The notes beneath the pieces are model-generated. The model saw nothing but the letters and a program-made list of their open reading frames with translations, made no database searches and was not told the origin of the DNA. From Bacteroidales bacterium (GTDB lineage Bacteria > Bacteroidota > Bacteroidia > Bacteroidales > UBA932): a stretch of 64,000 nucleotides of DNA. A program made the translations under genes and the position numbers. Location: the NCBI GenBank assembly GCA_017438975.1, contig JAFRUH010000011.1, positions 18,047 to 82,046 on the forward strand, given 5' to 3'. This document shows positions 18,590-26,363 of the stretch, piece by piece; position 1 is the first letter of the stretch; every line of letters starts with the position of its first letter.

Positions 18590-20278
18590 TCAGGCAAGGG
18601 CGATCAGGATCATAACCTGCGCGACCAGGACCCGCATGAACATGGACAGCGGATAGACGGTCGCGTAATTGACAGGAACATAATCGGTTCCATATGCCTC
18701 CTGTGCGAAGGCGAGGACGGGCGGATTCGTGGAAGAACCGATGACAAGGCCCATCAGCTTGTAGAAATTCAACTTGCAGAGGTACCGGCCGACGAGGAAC
18801 GTAATGACAGGAGGGATCAGGGTAATGGCCGCACCGTAGAGGATCCACCAGTAACCGCCTCCGGTCAGGGAGGAGACGAAATCCTGTCCCGCCCCGAGGC
18901 CGACCGCCGCCAGGAAGAGCGAAATGCCGATCTCCCGGATCATCAGGTTGGCGCTCACGGTCGTATAGGTCGTGATCTTGAACTTCGGGCCGAAATGGCC
19001 CAGCAGGATGGCGACGATGAGCGGTCCGCCGGCCAGGCCCAGCTTGACGGGTTGCGGGACGCCGGGAAAACGGATCGGAATGGACCCGAGAAGGACGCCG
19101 AGGACGATCCCGAGAAAGATCGGAACCAGATTCGGACGGTTCAGGGCGTCGTTCGTATTGCCCACATAATCGGCGACCCGGTTGATTCCCTGCTCGGGAC
19201 CGACGCAGATCAGGCCGTCCCCCATCTGGATGTACAGCCCCGGACGCGCCACCAGTTCGACGCCGGAGCGGATGATCCGGGTCACGGTGATTCCATAGTC
19301 GGAACGGAGCCGGAGGTCCCTCAGTTTCTTTCCGGTCAGCGAGGATTTGGTAACCGTCACGCGCTTGACGACCATGTGATGGTCCTTCTCCCGCCATTCG
19401 CCGACATGCATCGGAATTTCTTCACCGAACAGGATCCTGGCCTTGTCCACGGCATCCTGGGTAATGACCAGGAGGAGTTTATCCCCTTCTTCCAGGACGG
19501 TTTCTTTGTCCGGGAAGAGGATCTCGTCGCCTTTCATGATCCGGGAGACGACAAACTGCTTCTCGCCGAACTCGTGGAGAACATCCCGGAGTTTCTTTCC
19601 GAAGATGGCGGGATTTTCGACCCGGACGTGCATCCGGCGGGCCTGCTCTCCCGTATCTTCCTCTTCCAGAAGTTCCTTCTCCTCTTTCTTCAGGTCGACC
19701 TTGAAGAGGACTTTGGCGAGCATGACGGCGAGGATCAGTCCGAGGACGCCGAAAGGATAGGCGACGGCATAACCGCTGGCCATCTGCGCCGTCTGCGCGG
19801 CCGCTTCCGGCAGGGACATGCCCGAAGAGAGGCTGAGGTCACTGACCGTCTGCTGCGCGGCACCCAGTCCGGGCGTATTGGTCACGGCTCCGGACATGAC
19901 CCCGACCAGGGTCGGAACATCCTCGCCCGAGAGAGCTGCGATGGCATAGGCGACCGCCACGGCGAGGAGGATGTTCATCACTGCCAGCAGGTTCATCTTC
20001 ACGCCCCCGCTCCGGAACGAATGGAAAAAGCCGGGACCGACCTGCAGGCCGATGGAAAAGACAAAGAGGATCAGGCCGAATTCCTTGACGAAATGGAGTA
20101 TGCCGGGATCGGGGACAAGGCCGAAATGGCTGACCAGGATTCCGACGAAAAGGATCCAGGTCGAGCCGAGGGTCACCCCTTTGAATTTGAATTTCCCCAG
20201 ATAGAGTCCTGCCCCAATGACAAAGGAAAGGAGCAGGATCGCCTGTGCGGCTACCGGTTTGAATAACAGATCATGCAT
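18590..20278 (-). CDS. YidE/AspT-type putative transporter with two RCK_C domains
   Basis: 562 residues: five or six membrane helices at the N terminus (to about 175), two cytoplasmic TrkA_C/RCK_C domains between about 200 and 375 (VLEEGDKLLLVITQD, YIQMGDGLICVGPEQ), then five or six more helices. This is the architecture of the aspartate:alanine exchanger family, which includes YidE and YbjL; GAVTNTPGLGAAQQ and GSSTNPPVLAFAQ are the paired re-entrant motifs. Substrate unknown. The gene lies 3 bp after the thioesterase gene and one base before the NUDIX gene. Confidence 0.88.
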   Translation of the reverse strand: MHDLLFKPVAAQAILLLSFVIGAGLYLGKFKFKGVTLGSTWILFVGILVSHFGLVPDPGILHFVKEFGLILFVFSIGLQVGPGFFHSFRSGGVKMNLLAVMNILLAVAVAYAIAALSGEDVPTLVGVMSGAVTNTPGLGAAQQTVSDLSLSSGMSLPEAAAQTAQMASGYAVAYPFGVLGLILAVMLAKVLFKVDLKKEEKELLEEEDTGEQARRMHVRVENPAIFGKKLRDVLHEFGEKQFVVSRIMKGDEILFPDKETVLEEGDKLLLVITQDAVDKARILFGEEIPMHVGEWREKDHHMVVKRVTVTKSSLTGKKLRDLRLRSDYGITVTRIIRSGVELVARPGLYIQMGDGLICVGPEQGINRVADYVGNTNDALNRPNLVPIFLGIVLGVLLGSIPIRFPGVPQPVKLGLAGGPLIVAILLGHFGPKFKITTYTTVSANLMIREIGISLFLAAVGLGAGQDFVSSLTGGGYWWILYGAAITLIPPVITFLVGRYLCKLNFYKLMGLVIGSSTNPPVLAFAQEAYGTDYVPVNYATVYPLSMFMRVLVAQVMILIALA

Positions 20279-20281
20279 AAG

Positions 20282-21040
20282 CTACAGAACCAGTTTGACC
20301 GTAAAAGCGGATCTGCCGTCCACTTCCCCTTCCACGTAAAACACATCCTGTCCGGTCTCCCGCGCGGTAAAGAGCGCGACCTCGTCGCCCGGAACTGTTT
20401 CCTTGTTGAAATTGATATAGACATCCCGGACCCGGCGGGAGACCATCTCCCCGTAGTCCAGGGAATCCATCGCCCAGACGAGATACCTGGCGTTGTTGGC
20501 ATGGCCGAGGATGTCAACATCCGAATAGGAGACCTTGCGGACGCCCGCCGGAACCTTTTCCAACTCCTTGGGAATCGAGACTTTCGGAGCCGGTTCGGGG
20601 ATGGCGTCATCGACCCTTTCCCGGTCGACGGACAACAGGCCGAGGGTCTCTTCGTCCCGGACGATCCGGCGGGTCTCGACATTGATGACCAGCCAGGAAC
20701 TGGTCGCCGTCACCAGCGGACCGCCATCCTCGGAACGGAGGACGAAGTCACGGAGATAGAACAGGCCCTCCGCGCCTTTGTGCCAGGTATACAGATCGAC
20801 CGTATCCCTCCATTTCGGAGGGGCGGTGAAACGGATATGCATCCGGGAAAGGACCCAGGCAGTCTTGTGGCGCTGCAAGTCGTCATACCCGAAACCCAGT
20901 TCCTGGGCCGCCCAGTAAGCGATTTCCTGGGCCATATCCATAAAGGAGGCCGGCTTCAGATAAAAACAGGCATCCGTGTCATAGCAGGGAACACAGATGC
21001 GCTGGCGGAACCGGTATCCTTCTCTTTCTACATTACTCAT
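20282..21040 (-). CDS. Acyl-ACP thioesterase (FatA-like, double hotdog)
   Basis: 252 residues beginning MSNVEREGYRFRQRICVPCYDTDA; start overlaps the previous stop as ATGA. The two hotdog halves are seen in the N-terminal WVLSRMHIRFTAPPKWRDTV and C-terminal YSDVDILGHANNARYLVWAMDS, the latter with the Asp/His/Asn pattern of acyl-ACP thioesterases. It should release fatty acids or hydroxy acids from acyl-carrier protein in the cytoplasm. The frame extending to 21160 runs antisense-like through the HU gene and is not used. Confidence 0.9.
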   Translation of the reverse strand: MSNVEREGYRFRQRICVPCYDTDACFYLKPASFMDMAQEIAYWAAQELGFGYDDLQRHKTAWVLSRMHIRFTAPPKWRDTVDLYTWHKGAEGLFYLRDFVLRSEDGGPLVTATSSWLVINVETRRIVRDEETLGLLSVDRERVDDAIPEPAPKVSIPKELEKVPAGVRKVSYSDVDILGHANNARYLVWAMDSLDYGEMVSRRVRDVYINFNKETVPGDEVALFTARETGQDVFYVEGEVDGRSAFTVKLVL

Positions 21041-21846
21041 AACTTCAGCAATTCCAATTCTTCCCGGGTATATAGGAGACGGTCGGCAAGGTCCGGCGCC
21101 ACCCGCCCGAGAATGGCAAGCAGGATCAGGAACAGGGCAAAGGCAGCCAGCAGGATGCATGCGATGACCGCGACCCGCCTCCAGAAAGAAGGCGCCGGCA
21201 CCGCCAGTGCTTCAGGCTCCGCCGGAACGACCGGTTCTTCCCGGGTCTCCCCCGCCGCGGACTCCTCCCCGGCAGGAAGCTCCTCGACCGAGGCGGCAGG
21301 AATCTCTTCGAACGGTTTTTCCTCAACAGGTTCTTCTTCGGCGGGTTTCTCTTCTGCCGGAGGAACGGGGGCGAAAGCGGCGGCGAGTTCCGAGACGGCG
21401 GAACTCACCTCCTCGGCCGTTTCCTGATGGGTCTTGAGCGATATCGGATAGAGACCGAAACCCGTCGGATCGATATCCGGATTCTCGTCCGGGACGAAGA
21501 AAAAGTTATTCTCCCGGGTCGCCCTGAGCCTGCCCAGCCCCGGCAACGCCACGGCTTTCCGGCTCATCAGGGTTTCCCGCAGGCCGGAGAGGAATTCCGA
21601 CAGGAGTTGCAGGGCCTCCTCCCTTGAAACACCGTTCGATGCGGCGTACAGGTCGGCCAGACGGGTATCGCCGCCTTCCCGGTGGGAGAAAGACAGTCTC
21701 CGGTACGGAGGGTTGATCGTATAGCCCTTGTCCGAAAAGGACGCCGGGACCACCTCGGCGACAAAAGAGCCGAGGCCCGGCAGGGTCACGGATTCCGTCT
21801 CGAGAATAATCTCCCGAACCAACTTTGAAAGCTGTTCTGCGTCCAT
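21037..21846 (-). CDS. HU-like domain protein with acidic linker and C-terminal membrane segment
   Basis: 269 residues from the ATG at 21846 (MDAEQLSKLVREI). Residues 1-120 contain two short copies of an HU/CCDC81-like fold (VTLPGLGSFVAEV and KAVALPGLGRLRATREN, the usual HU beta-hairpin motif). A Glu/Pro/Ala-rich stretch covers about 130-205, followed by a membrane helix (VAVIACILLAAFALFLILLAI). HU domains bind DNA; here it would be tethered to the inner membrane or, in reverse topology, project outside. Function unknown. A GTG at 21873 lies inside the predicted -7 box, so it is not a start. Confidence 0.75.
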   Translation of the reverse strand: MDAEQLSKLVREIILETESVTLPGLGSFVAEVVPASFSDKGYTINPPYRRLSFSHREGGDTRLADLYAASNGVSREEALQLLSEFLSGLRETLMSRKAVALPGLGRLRATRENNFFFVPDENPDIDPTGFGLYPISLKTHQETAEEVSSAVSELAAAFAPVPPAEEKPAEEEPVEEKPFEEIPAASVEELPAGEESAAGETREEPVVPAEPEALAVPAPSFWRRVAVIACILLAAFALFLILLAILGRVAPDLADRLLYTREELELLKL

Positions 21847-21872
21847 TCCTTCTTCAAATCTTTCAGCAGGCA

Positions 21873-21900
21873 CAAAGGTACGAAAAAAAGTTTATTCCAG
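21873..21900 (-). promoter_or_regulatory. Promoter of the HU-like/thioesterase/YidE/SpoIID/AmpG/NamZ operon
   Basis: TACCTTTG on the minus strand (forward CAAAGGTA at 21873-21880) fits the -7 box exactly; no good TTTG lies at the correct distance. Initiation near 21866 would leave a 20-base leader to the ATG at 21846. Confidence 0.5.
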
Positions 21901-22065
21901 CGTCAGCTCTCTCTCCTCGAAAGGGATGGGATATGCCGTTATCCAGACCTCGGGAGAAAGCCCCTTCTGCCTGGGAGCGTCGTCTCAGCCCTTGAGTCCG
22001 AGCAGCCAGATCTCGACGTCGCGGCCGATCATCCCGTCGGTCATCACCGGTATCCTATGATTCAT
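21892..22065 (-). pseudogene. Small ORF interrupted by one in-frame TGA
   Basis: From ATG 22065 to TAA 21892 the frame is 58 codons with one internal TGA at 21987-21985 (codon 27). The first part reads MNHRIPVMTDGMIGRDVEIW then LLGLKG; the second reads DDAPRQKGLSPEVWITAYP then IPFEERELTLE. The start follows the previous stop in the TGATATG pattern used for real couplings in this window. One change from TGG to TGA would explain it, so a recently broken small gene or tail fragment is likely. No family is recognised. Confidence 0.5.
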
Positions 22066-22066
22066 A

Positions 22067-22639
22067 TCACTTCAATTCTTCCAACTCGGAATCGGATTTC
22101 TTGTAGATTTCTTCAGGTTTGAAGAAACGGGTGAGCATGGTGGCGATAACCTTGTCCTTGTAAACGAAAACAAAGTCGTAGTAGCCTGGAGCGACTTCAT
22201 CGGGATGGAGGTAGAACGAACCCCACATGGCGGATTCATCACCGTCGGGGTCCTTGTTCAGTTCGCACTGCTGGATATAGCCGGGAGTCTCGTCGTTCAA
22301 GGAGTTTTTCAGGTAAAAACCCGGGTCCGCCCTGTGCGTGAAGACCATTACCTTGATGCCTGATCCCGCACCGGTCTGCGGATAGAACTCTATCCATTCG
22401 TCCAGTTCGAAAACAGCGCGGATTCCTTCGGCTGCATACGGTTTGTGGTTGAAAGCTTCAGTACCGCAACGGTTGCCGAGAAGACTCAGGGCGGTCATGA
22501 CTGGCTGTTCCCCCTCTTTGAGGTTTACGAAATAGAGTTTGCCGAGAACCGTTGTATCCTGGGCCTGCGGGGAATTGGCGGCGCCGGCTGTCGCAAACAC
22601 GGCGAATACCGCGGCTAAGAGTATGGATATTCTTTTCAT
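22067..22639 (-). CDS. Hypothetical secreted protein
   Basis: 190 residues with a signal peptide (MKRISILLAAVFAVFATAGAAN). The mature part is soluble-looking, with aromatic-rich segments WIEFYPQTGAGS, GYYDFVFVYKDKVIATML and FFKPEEIYKK, possibly a small beta-sandwich. I recognise no family. Base composition is lower in GC than the flanking operon (about 45-50% by eye), as for the hydrolase gene upstream of it (21 bp gap), so the two form a small transcription unit. A degraded 57-residue frame follows directly. Confidence 0.65.
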   Translation of the reverse strand: MKRISILLAAVFAVFATAGAANSPQAQDTTVLGKLYFVNLKEGEQPVMTALSLLGNRCGTEAFNHKPYAAEGIRAVFELDEWIEFYPQTGAGSGIKVMVFTHRADPGFYLKNSLNDETPGYIQQCELNKDPDGDESAMWGSFYLHPDEVAPGYYDFVFVYKDKVIATMLTRFFKPEEIYKKSDSELEELK

Positions 22640-22660
22640 AAAACTGATGTTGTTAAATTC

Positions 22661-23668
22661 TTACAGGGTCTTTGCAAAGAGACGCAGGCTCTTCGTATAC
22701 ATGTCTGCGCCCGCATAGGATTTTCCGATGGAGTGGGTGACATTCTTGTACGTCACCACCTTCACATTTTTGATTCCCGCCCCGGCGAGGGCCTCGCGGT
22801 AGCGGCGTGCATTGTCCGGGCCGGCGGTAATGTCGGCGGTGCCGGTGAACAGGATCACCTTGTAAGACAGGCCGGTCTTGGATTCCGCTATCTTGACGGG
22901 CGAGAAGCGGTCGATGTACTCCGGGTTCCATCCGTTCAGGAACACGTCGTAGCGCTGATGCTTCGCCACGTTGGACTCGGGAGCGTAAACGCTCATCGTA
23001 TACGGCAGGTCATAGGCCCCATACCAGCCCGCATAGGCCTTGGTCTGCGGGAAATGCATGGCGCAGCAGGCCGAAAGATGCCCGCCGGCGGAACTGCCCA
23101 CGAAACCGATCCGTTCGGGATCGATGCCGAACTCCTCGGCCCGTGAAAGCACATATTCTACGGCGTCATAACAGTCGCCGACCGTGTCTTCCATCCGCAC
23201 CCCGGGGGCGCTGGCCATGGAGTACTCGATACTGACGACGGTAATCCCGTACTTGCCTGCAAGGGTTTTGCAAAAGGCGGCAGCTGCTTTATAAGTTCCT
23301 GAATACCAGGCGCCTCCATGGATATGAAACACAACGGGCGAGTTGCTCCGCCCCGACCTGTATACCATCAGGGGAAGATCGTCGCCGGTCACGCTTTTCT
23401 TATACACGAAGGTTTCGGGAACGACCTTTTCCATCGCAGCGTTGTTGTATGCCGGCACCTTGGATTCATAGGGGACGAGTGCCTTGGGGAGCCGGTACGG
23501 ATCGCCGATCAGAGCCTCATATTCCTTGGCGTTCTTTATCGAATAACCGCCGTCGCTATTCTCGACCAGGGCCATTCCGTAGCGGTTGTAAATGCCTGCC
23601 GCCTGAATCGGCGTCAGCGAAAAGGTCGAAGCGACCAACGCAAAAAGGAGTACTTTCAGGAACTTCAT
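22661..23668 (-). CDS. Secreted alpha/beta hydrolase (carboxylesterase/BD-FAE type)
   Basis: 335 residues from ATG 23668, with a signal peptide (FLKVLLFALVASTFSLTPIQA). Oxyanion motif HIHGGAWYSG and nucleophile motif GFVGSSAGGH show an esterase/lipase of the HGGG class; the Asp and His are probably in TGTADITAG and VTHSIGKSYAG. Such enzymes remove acyl or aryl esters from carbohydrates or small molecules; substrate unknown. It is the first gene of a short unit located between tRNA-Asn and the 10-kb operon, with GC lower than its neighbours, suggesting later acquisition. Confidence 0.82.
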   Translation of the reverse strand: MKFLKVLLFALVASTFSLTPIQAAGIYNRYGMALVENSDGGYSIKNAKEYEALIGDPYRLPKALVPYESKVPAYNNAAMEKVVPETFVYKKSVTGDDLPLMVYRSGRSNSPVVFHIHGGAWYSGTYKAAAAFCKTLAGKYGITVVSIEYSMASAPGVRMEDTVGDCYDAVEYVLSRAEEFGIDPERIGFVGSSAGGHLSACCAMHFPQTKAYAGWYGAYDLPYTMSVYAPESNVAKHQRYDVFLNGWNPEYIDRFSPVKIAESKTGLSYKVILFTGTADITAGPDNARRYREALAGAGIKNVKVVTYKNVTHSIGKSYAGADMYTKSLRLFAKTL

Positions 23669-23763
23669 ATCATCAGGCTTTAATATGAGTTCAAGTATAC
23701 GCAATTTACGGCACAAAAACAAATCAAGCACCTACGTTTCCGTAAGTGCTTGATTTTAAGATG

Positions 23764-23837
23764 CTCCCCAGCTAGGACTTGAACCTAGGACCCCCTGATT
23801 AACAGTCAGGTGCTCTAACCAACTGAGCTACTGAGGA
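23764..23837 (-). tRNA. tRNA-Asn (anticodon GTT)
   Basis: The 74-nt cloverleaf is complete on the minus strand: acceptor TCCTCAG pairs with CTGGGGA, D arm AGCTCAGTTGGTTAGAGC, anticodon arm with loop TGTTAAT (GTT), T arm with GGTTCAAGTC, discriminator G. The CCA end is not encoded. A matching promoter lies upstream. Confidence 0.96.
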
Positions 23838-23880
23838 ATATTGTACAGCCTTGGCTGCTTCCCTTTTCCTTTCGGGATTG

Positions 23881-23911
23881 CAAAGGTACTACAAAAACTT
23901 GATTATGCAAA
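23881..23911 (-). promoter_or_regulatory. tRNA-Asn promoter
   Basis: Minus-strand TTTG (23911-23908), 19 bp, TACCTTTG (23888-23881): a full match to the Bacteroidota -33/-7 consensus, 43 bp upstream of the tRNA 5' end. Confidence 0.8.
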
Positions 23912-23941
23912 TTTTTTTGCAATTTTTTTGGACCCGTCCCG

Positions 23942-24778
23942 TCATTGAACGGAACTGCCGCCGATCTCCTTGAACGAGCTGAACGAGTAACCTCTCGCCT
24001 TCAAGCCGTCGATGATTTCCCCGAGGCGGGTATAGGTCCGGTCCGCATCCTTCCGGTCGGGATACCGCATCGCATGGACAAGGAGGATCACCCCGTTCAG
24101 GCTTTCTTTCCTGTCAAGGTCCCAGATGCTGTCGATGATCGTGTCCCCGTCGATGAAATTCGGAGCGCCTTCCGGAGCCCAGTCCTCCCCGGTCAGGATC
24201 CCGGGCGTCGGATTGACCAGCTTGTAACCCAGTTCCCTGAGGATTCCCGCCGAGAACTCGTTGTAATACTCATAGGGTGGAATCATCCAGGAGAACTCTT
24301 CCTTCTTCAGGCCGAGTCCCGTCAGTTCCGCCTCCATCCCCGCGATGTCGTTCTTCAGGGAGTCCGCCGTGACAAGGTTGACGCTGCGGTCCTCCTCCGA
24401 GCAGAGCAGGAGGTGCTTGTTGGAATGGGCGGAAAGATAATGGCCTTCCCGGATAATCCTTTTCAGGGGTTCCTTATACCTGTCGACCCGGAAGCATTCC
24501 CCGGTCGGGAAGAAAGAACCTTTGACGCCTTTCTCTTTCAGCACGTCCAGGACGGGAACGATTCCGTCAAAATTCTCGAAGGCGCCTTCGTCGTTCCGGC
24601 TGTAATGCGCCGTGAATACCAGATAGACGGTTTTTTCATCCGGATTCATCCGGGTGATGACCCCGTATTCGTCGGTCTGCGCCCCCTGCAGGGGATCCGA
24701 AGGGCGCCGGTTGCAACCTGCCGCGACGAGCAAAACCGCAGACAGGAGGAATAATTGGAAAATGGCTCTGACTTTCAT
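23942..24778 (-). CDS. Polysaccharide deacetylase-like lipoprotein
   Basis: 278 residues; lipobox LLVAAGC puts it in the envelope. The NodB-type fold is suggested by VLDVLKEKGVKGSFFPTGECF, EGHYLSAHSNKHLLL (the H-x3-H metal motif HSNKH) and SWMIPPYEYYN, and by ILLVHAMRYPD near the end. The usual first motif TFDD is replaced by LVFTAHYSRND, so one metal-site Asp seems missing or displaced. It may act on N- or O-acetyl sugars or may be inactive. It runs toward tRNA-Asn, with T-rich DNA at 23911-23930. Confidence 0.78.
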   Translation of the reverse strand: MKVRAIFQLFLLSAVLLVAAGCNRRPSDPLQGAQTDEYGVITRMNPDEKTVYLVFTAHYSRNDEGAFENFDGIVPVLDVLKEKGVKGSFFPTGECFRVDRYKEPLKRIIREGHYLSAHSNKHLLLCSEEDRSVNLVTADSLKNDIAGMEAELTGLGLKKEEFSWMIPPYEYYNEFSAGILRELGYKLVNPTPGILTGEDWAPEGAPNFIDGDTIIDSIWDLDRKESLNGVILLVHAMRYPDRKDADRTYTRLGEIIDGLKARGYSFSSFKEIGGSSVQ

Positions 24779-24812
24779 CGGTATGGAATTATATGGGTGG
24801 AATAGGCGCTCC

Positions 24813-25319
24813 TTAGAACTTGATGGAAAGGGCGATGCCGTTGAGTCTCCGGTTATTGGATATGATCATGGGGATACCGGCCCCCAGGGCGACGATGCCC
24901 GCCCCGGCGGTGATCAGTCCCGCCGTTGTATAAGGTTTTCCCGCAGACGCTCCGCTTTCCGCCGCATCATGGGCCGTATCCGGCCCGCCGATGCTGCCTA
25001 CGACGGCCCCGGTCGCCGCCCCGATGACACTGGTGGCAATCCCGATCAAAGTCAGCGCGCCCCCACCCAGGGCGGCCACACTGCCGCCGACCGTGAGCCC
25101 GATGCCGAGATTCCTTCCCGACACGGCCTTGTTCCAGGCCGGATTGAAGTCGGTTCCATCGATGTTGGATAGAAGAAGGATCTGCTGTTCAGGAGAAATC
25201 CGCTCCCCGTCGACCTTCAGATGGGTTCCCGAGCGGGTAACCGTTCCCGGAACGGCGTACTGGGCCCATGCCCCCAAACTGAAGAGGAGAAGGAAAAGCG
25301 TACAGAACAATCTTTTCAT
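24813..25319 (-). CDS. Hypothetical secreted/membrane protein with Gly-rich helices
   Basis: 168 residues: signal peptide (MKRLFCTLFLLLFSLGAWAQ), a soluble part to about residue 65 (VDGERISPEQQILLLSNIDG), then two Gly/Ala-rich hydrophobic stretches (LGIGLTVGGSVAALGGGALT and TTAGLITAGAGIVALGAG) flanking a 30-residue linker. Small Bacteroidales envelope proteins often have such Gly-zipper helices. No specific function is recognised. It is divergent from the phosphoesterase gene and 34 bp upstream of the deacetylase gene on the same strand. Confidence 0.65.
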   Translation of the reverse strand: MKRLFCTLFLLLFSLGAWAQYAVPGTVTRSGTHLKVDGERISPEQQILLLSNIDGTDFNPAWNKAVSGRNLGIGLTVGGSVAALGGGALTLIGIATSVIGAATGAVVGSIGGPDTAHDAAESGASAGKPYTTAGLITAGAGIVALGAGIPMIISNNRRLNGIALSIKF

Positions 25320-25365
25320 GCGGTTAACCGTAAAGAATTAATGACCCAAGATAAGCATTTTTTAT

Positions 25366-25373
25366 TAAATTTG
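25366..25373 (+). promoter_or_regulatory. -7 box for the metallophosphoesterase unit
   Basis: TAAATTTG at 25366-25373 matches the -7 consensus and lies 27 bp before the ATG at 25400. No clear -33 TTTG is seen, so support is moderate. Confidence 0.45.
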
Positions 25374-25399
25374 TACGCAGTAACCATTTTATACGATCC

Positions 25400-26362
25400 A
25401 TGAGTACCAGAAGAGACTTCATGAAACAGCTGGCGGGAGCCGGTGCGCTCATCGCCACCTCCCAACTGCCGGCTTTCGCAGAGGACAACCCGGAAATCTT
25501 CCCCGAAAGAGGAAGGTATGAGCGGTTGTCCCTGAGCTACGGCGTGGTCCATATCGGACTGGAAAAGCCCTTTTCGATCCTGCACATATCCGACTCGCAC
25601 CTGACCGCCGCCTATGAGCATGAGAACGAGAAAAAGCAGAAACTGCACACCAGACGGACCAAGACCTTCGGCGGGAGACAGGAAGAAGCCCTTGCCGACG
25701 CCCTCGCCTGGGCAAAGCAGCACGTCGACTTCGTCGTCCATACCGGCGACCTGATCGACTGGCAGAGCGAGGCGAACTTCCACCTGGTCAGGAAGTTCTT
25801 CGGGGACTCCTATATCGGTTCCCTGGGCAACCACGAGTTCAGCCCCGACATGGGATACAGCGAGCCGAAGGAAGAGCACACCGAGGCCTTCAAGGACAGG
25901 ACGCGGGACCTTCTCCAGAGCGTCTATCCCTTCGACGTCCGGTTCCAGTCCCAGGTCGTGAACGGGGTGAATTTCATCACCCTGGACGACGTATACGGCT
26001 ATGTCACGAAAGAGCAGGTCAAACGGTTCAAGAAAGAAGTGAAAAAGGGATTCCCGATCGTGCTCTGCATGCACGTTCCGTTCTTCTCAGACGACATGTG
26101 GCGCGCCAACGTCCGCTTCTGGGACGACAAGGGGCCTATGAACTACAGCGCCCTACCGGAAATCAAGAGCGCCTACAAGGTCCAGCAGGAGGATAAGGTG
26201 ACCCGGGACTTCATCTCCTACCTGAAGAAGGAGAAGCTTCTCAAATGCATCCTAGCAGGCCATCTGCATTACGATGTCCAGGACCAGTTCTCCCCTACCT
26301 GCCGGCAATATGTCGTCGCCGGAAGTTTCCTCTTCCACGGCGAAGAAATCCTTTTCATCTGA
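25400..26362 (+). CDS. Exported calcineurin-like metallophosphoesterase
   Basis: 320 residues. The N terminus STRRDFMKQLAGAGAL is a twin-arginine-like signal, so it may be exported folded. All metal-ligand motifs of the calcineurin-like fold are present in order: HISDSH (near 60), HTGDLID (near 115), GNHE (near 150), CMHVP (near 225) and AGHLH (near 285). It should hydrolyse phosphomono- or diesters in the envelope; substrate unknown. The following gene starts one base after its stop (TGATATG), so both are coupled. Confidence 0.87.
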   Translation: MSTRRDFMKQLAGAGALIATSQLPAFAEDNPEIFPERGRYERLSLSYGVVHIGLEKPFSILHISDSHLTAAYEHENEKKQKLHTRRTKTFGGRQEEALADALAWAKQHVDFVVHTGDLIDWQSEANFHLVRKFFGDSYIGSLGNHEFSPDMGYSEPKEEHTEAFKDRTRDLLQSVYPFDVRFQSQVVNGVNFITLDDVYGYVTKEQVKRFKKEVKKGFPIVLCMHVPFFSDDMWRANVRFWDDKGPMNYSALPEIKSAYKVQQEDKVTRDFISYLKKEKLLKCILAGHLHYDVQDQFSPTCRQYVVAGSFLFHGEEILFI

Positions 26363-26363
26363 T

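Noticed and set aside
21985-21987. TGA recoded as selenocysteine or tryptophan
   Set aside because: No selenocysteine hairpin context is visible, and TGA is used as a genuine stop at many overlaps (ATGA), so a normal code is used. A nonsense change is simpler.
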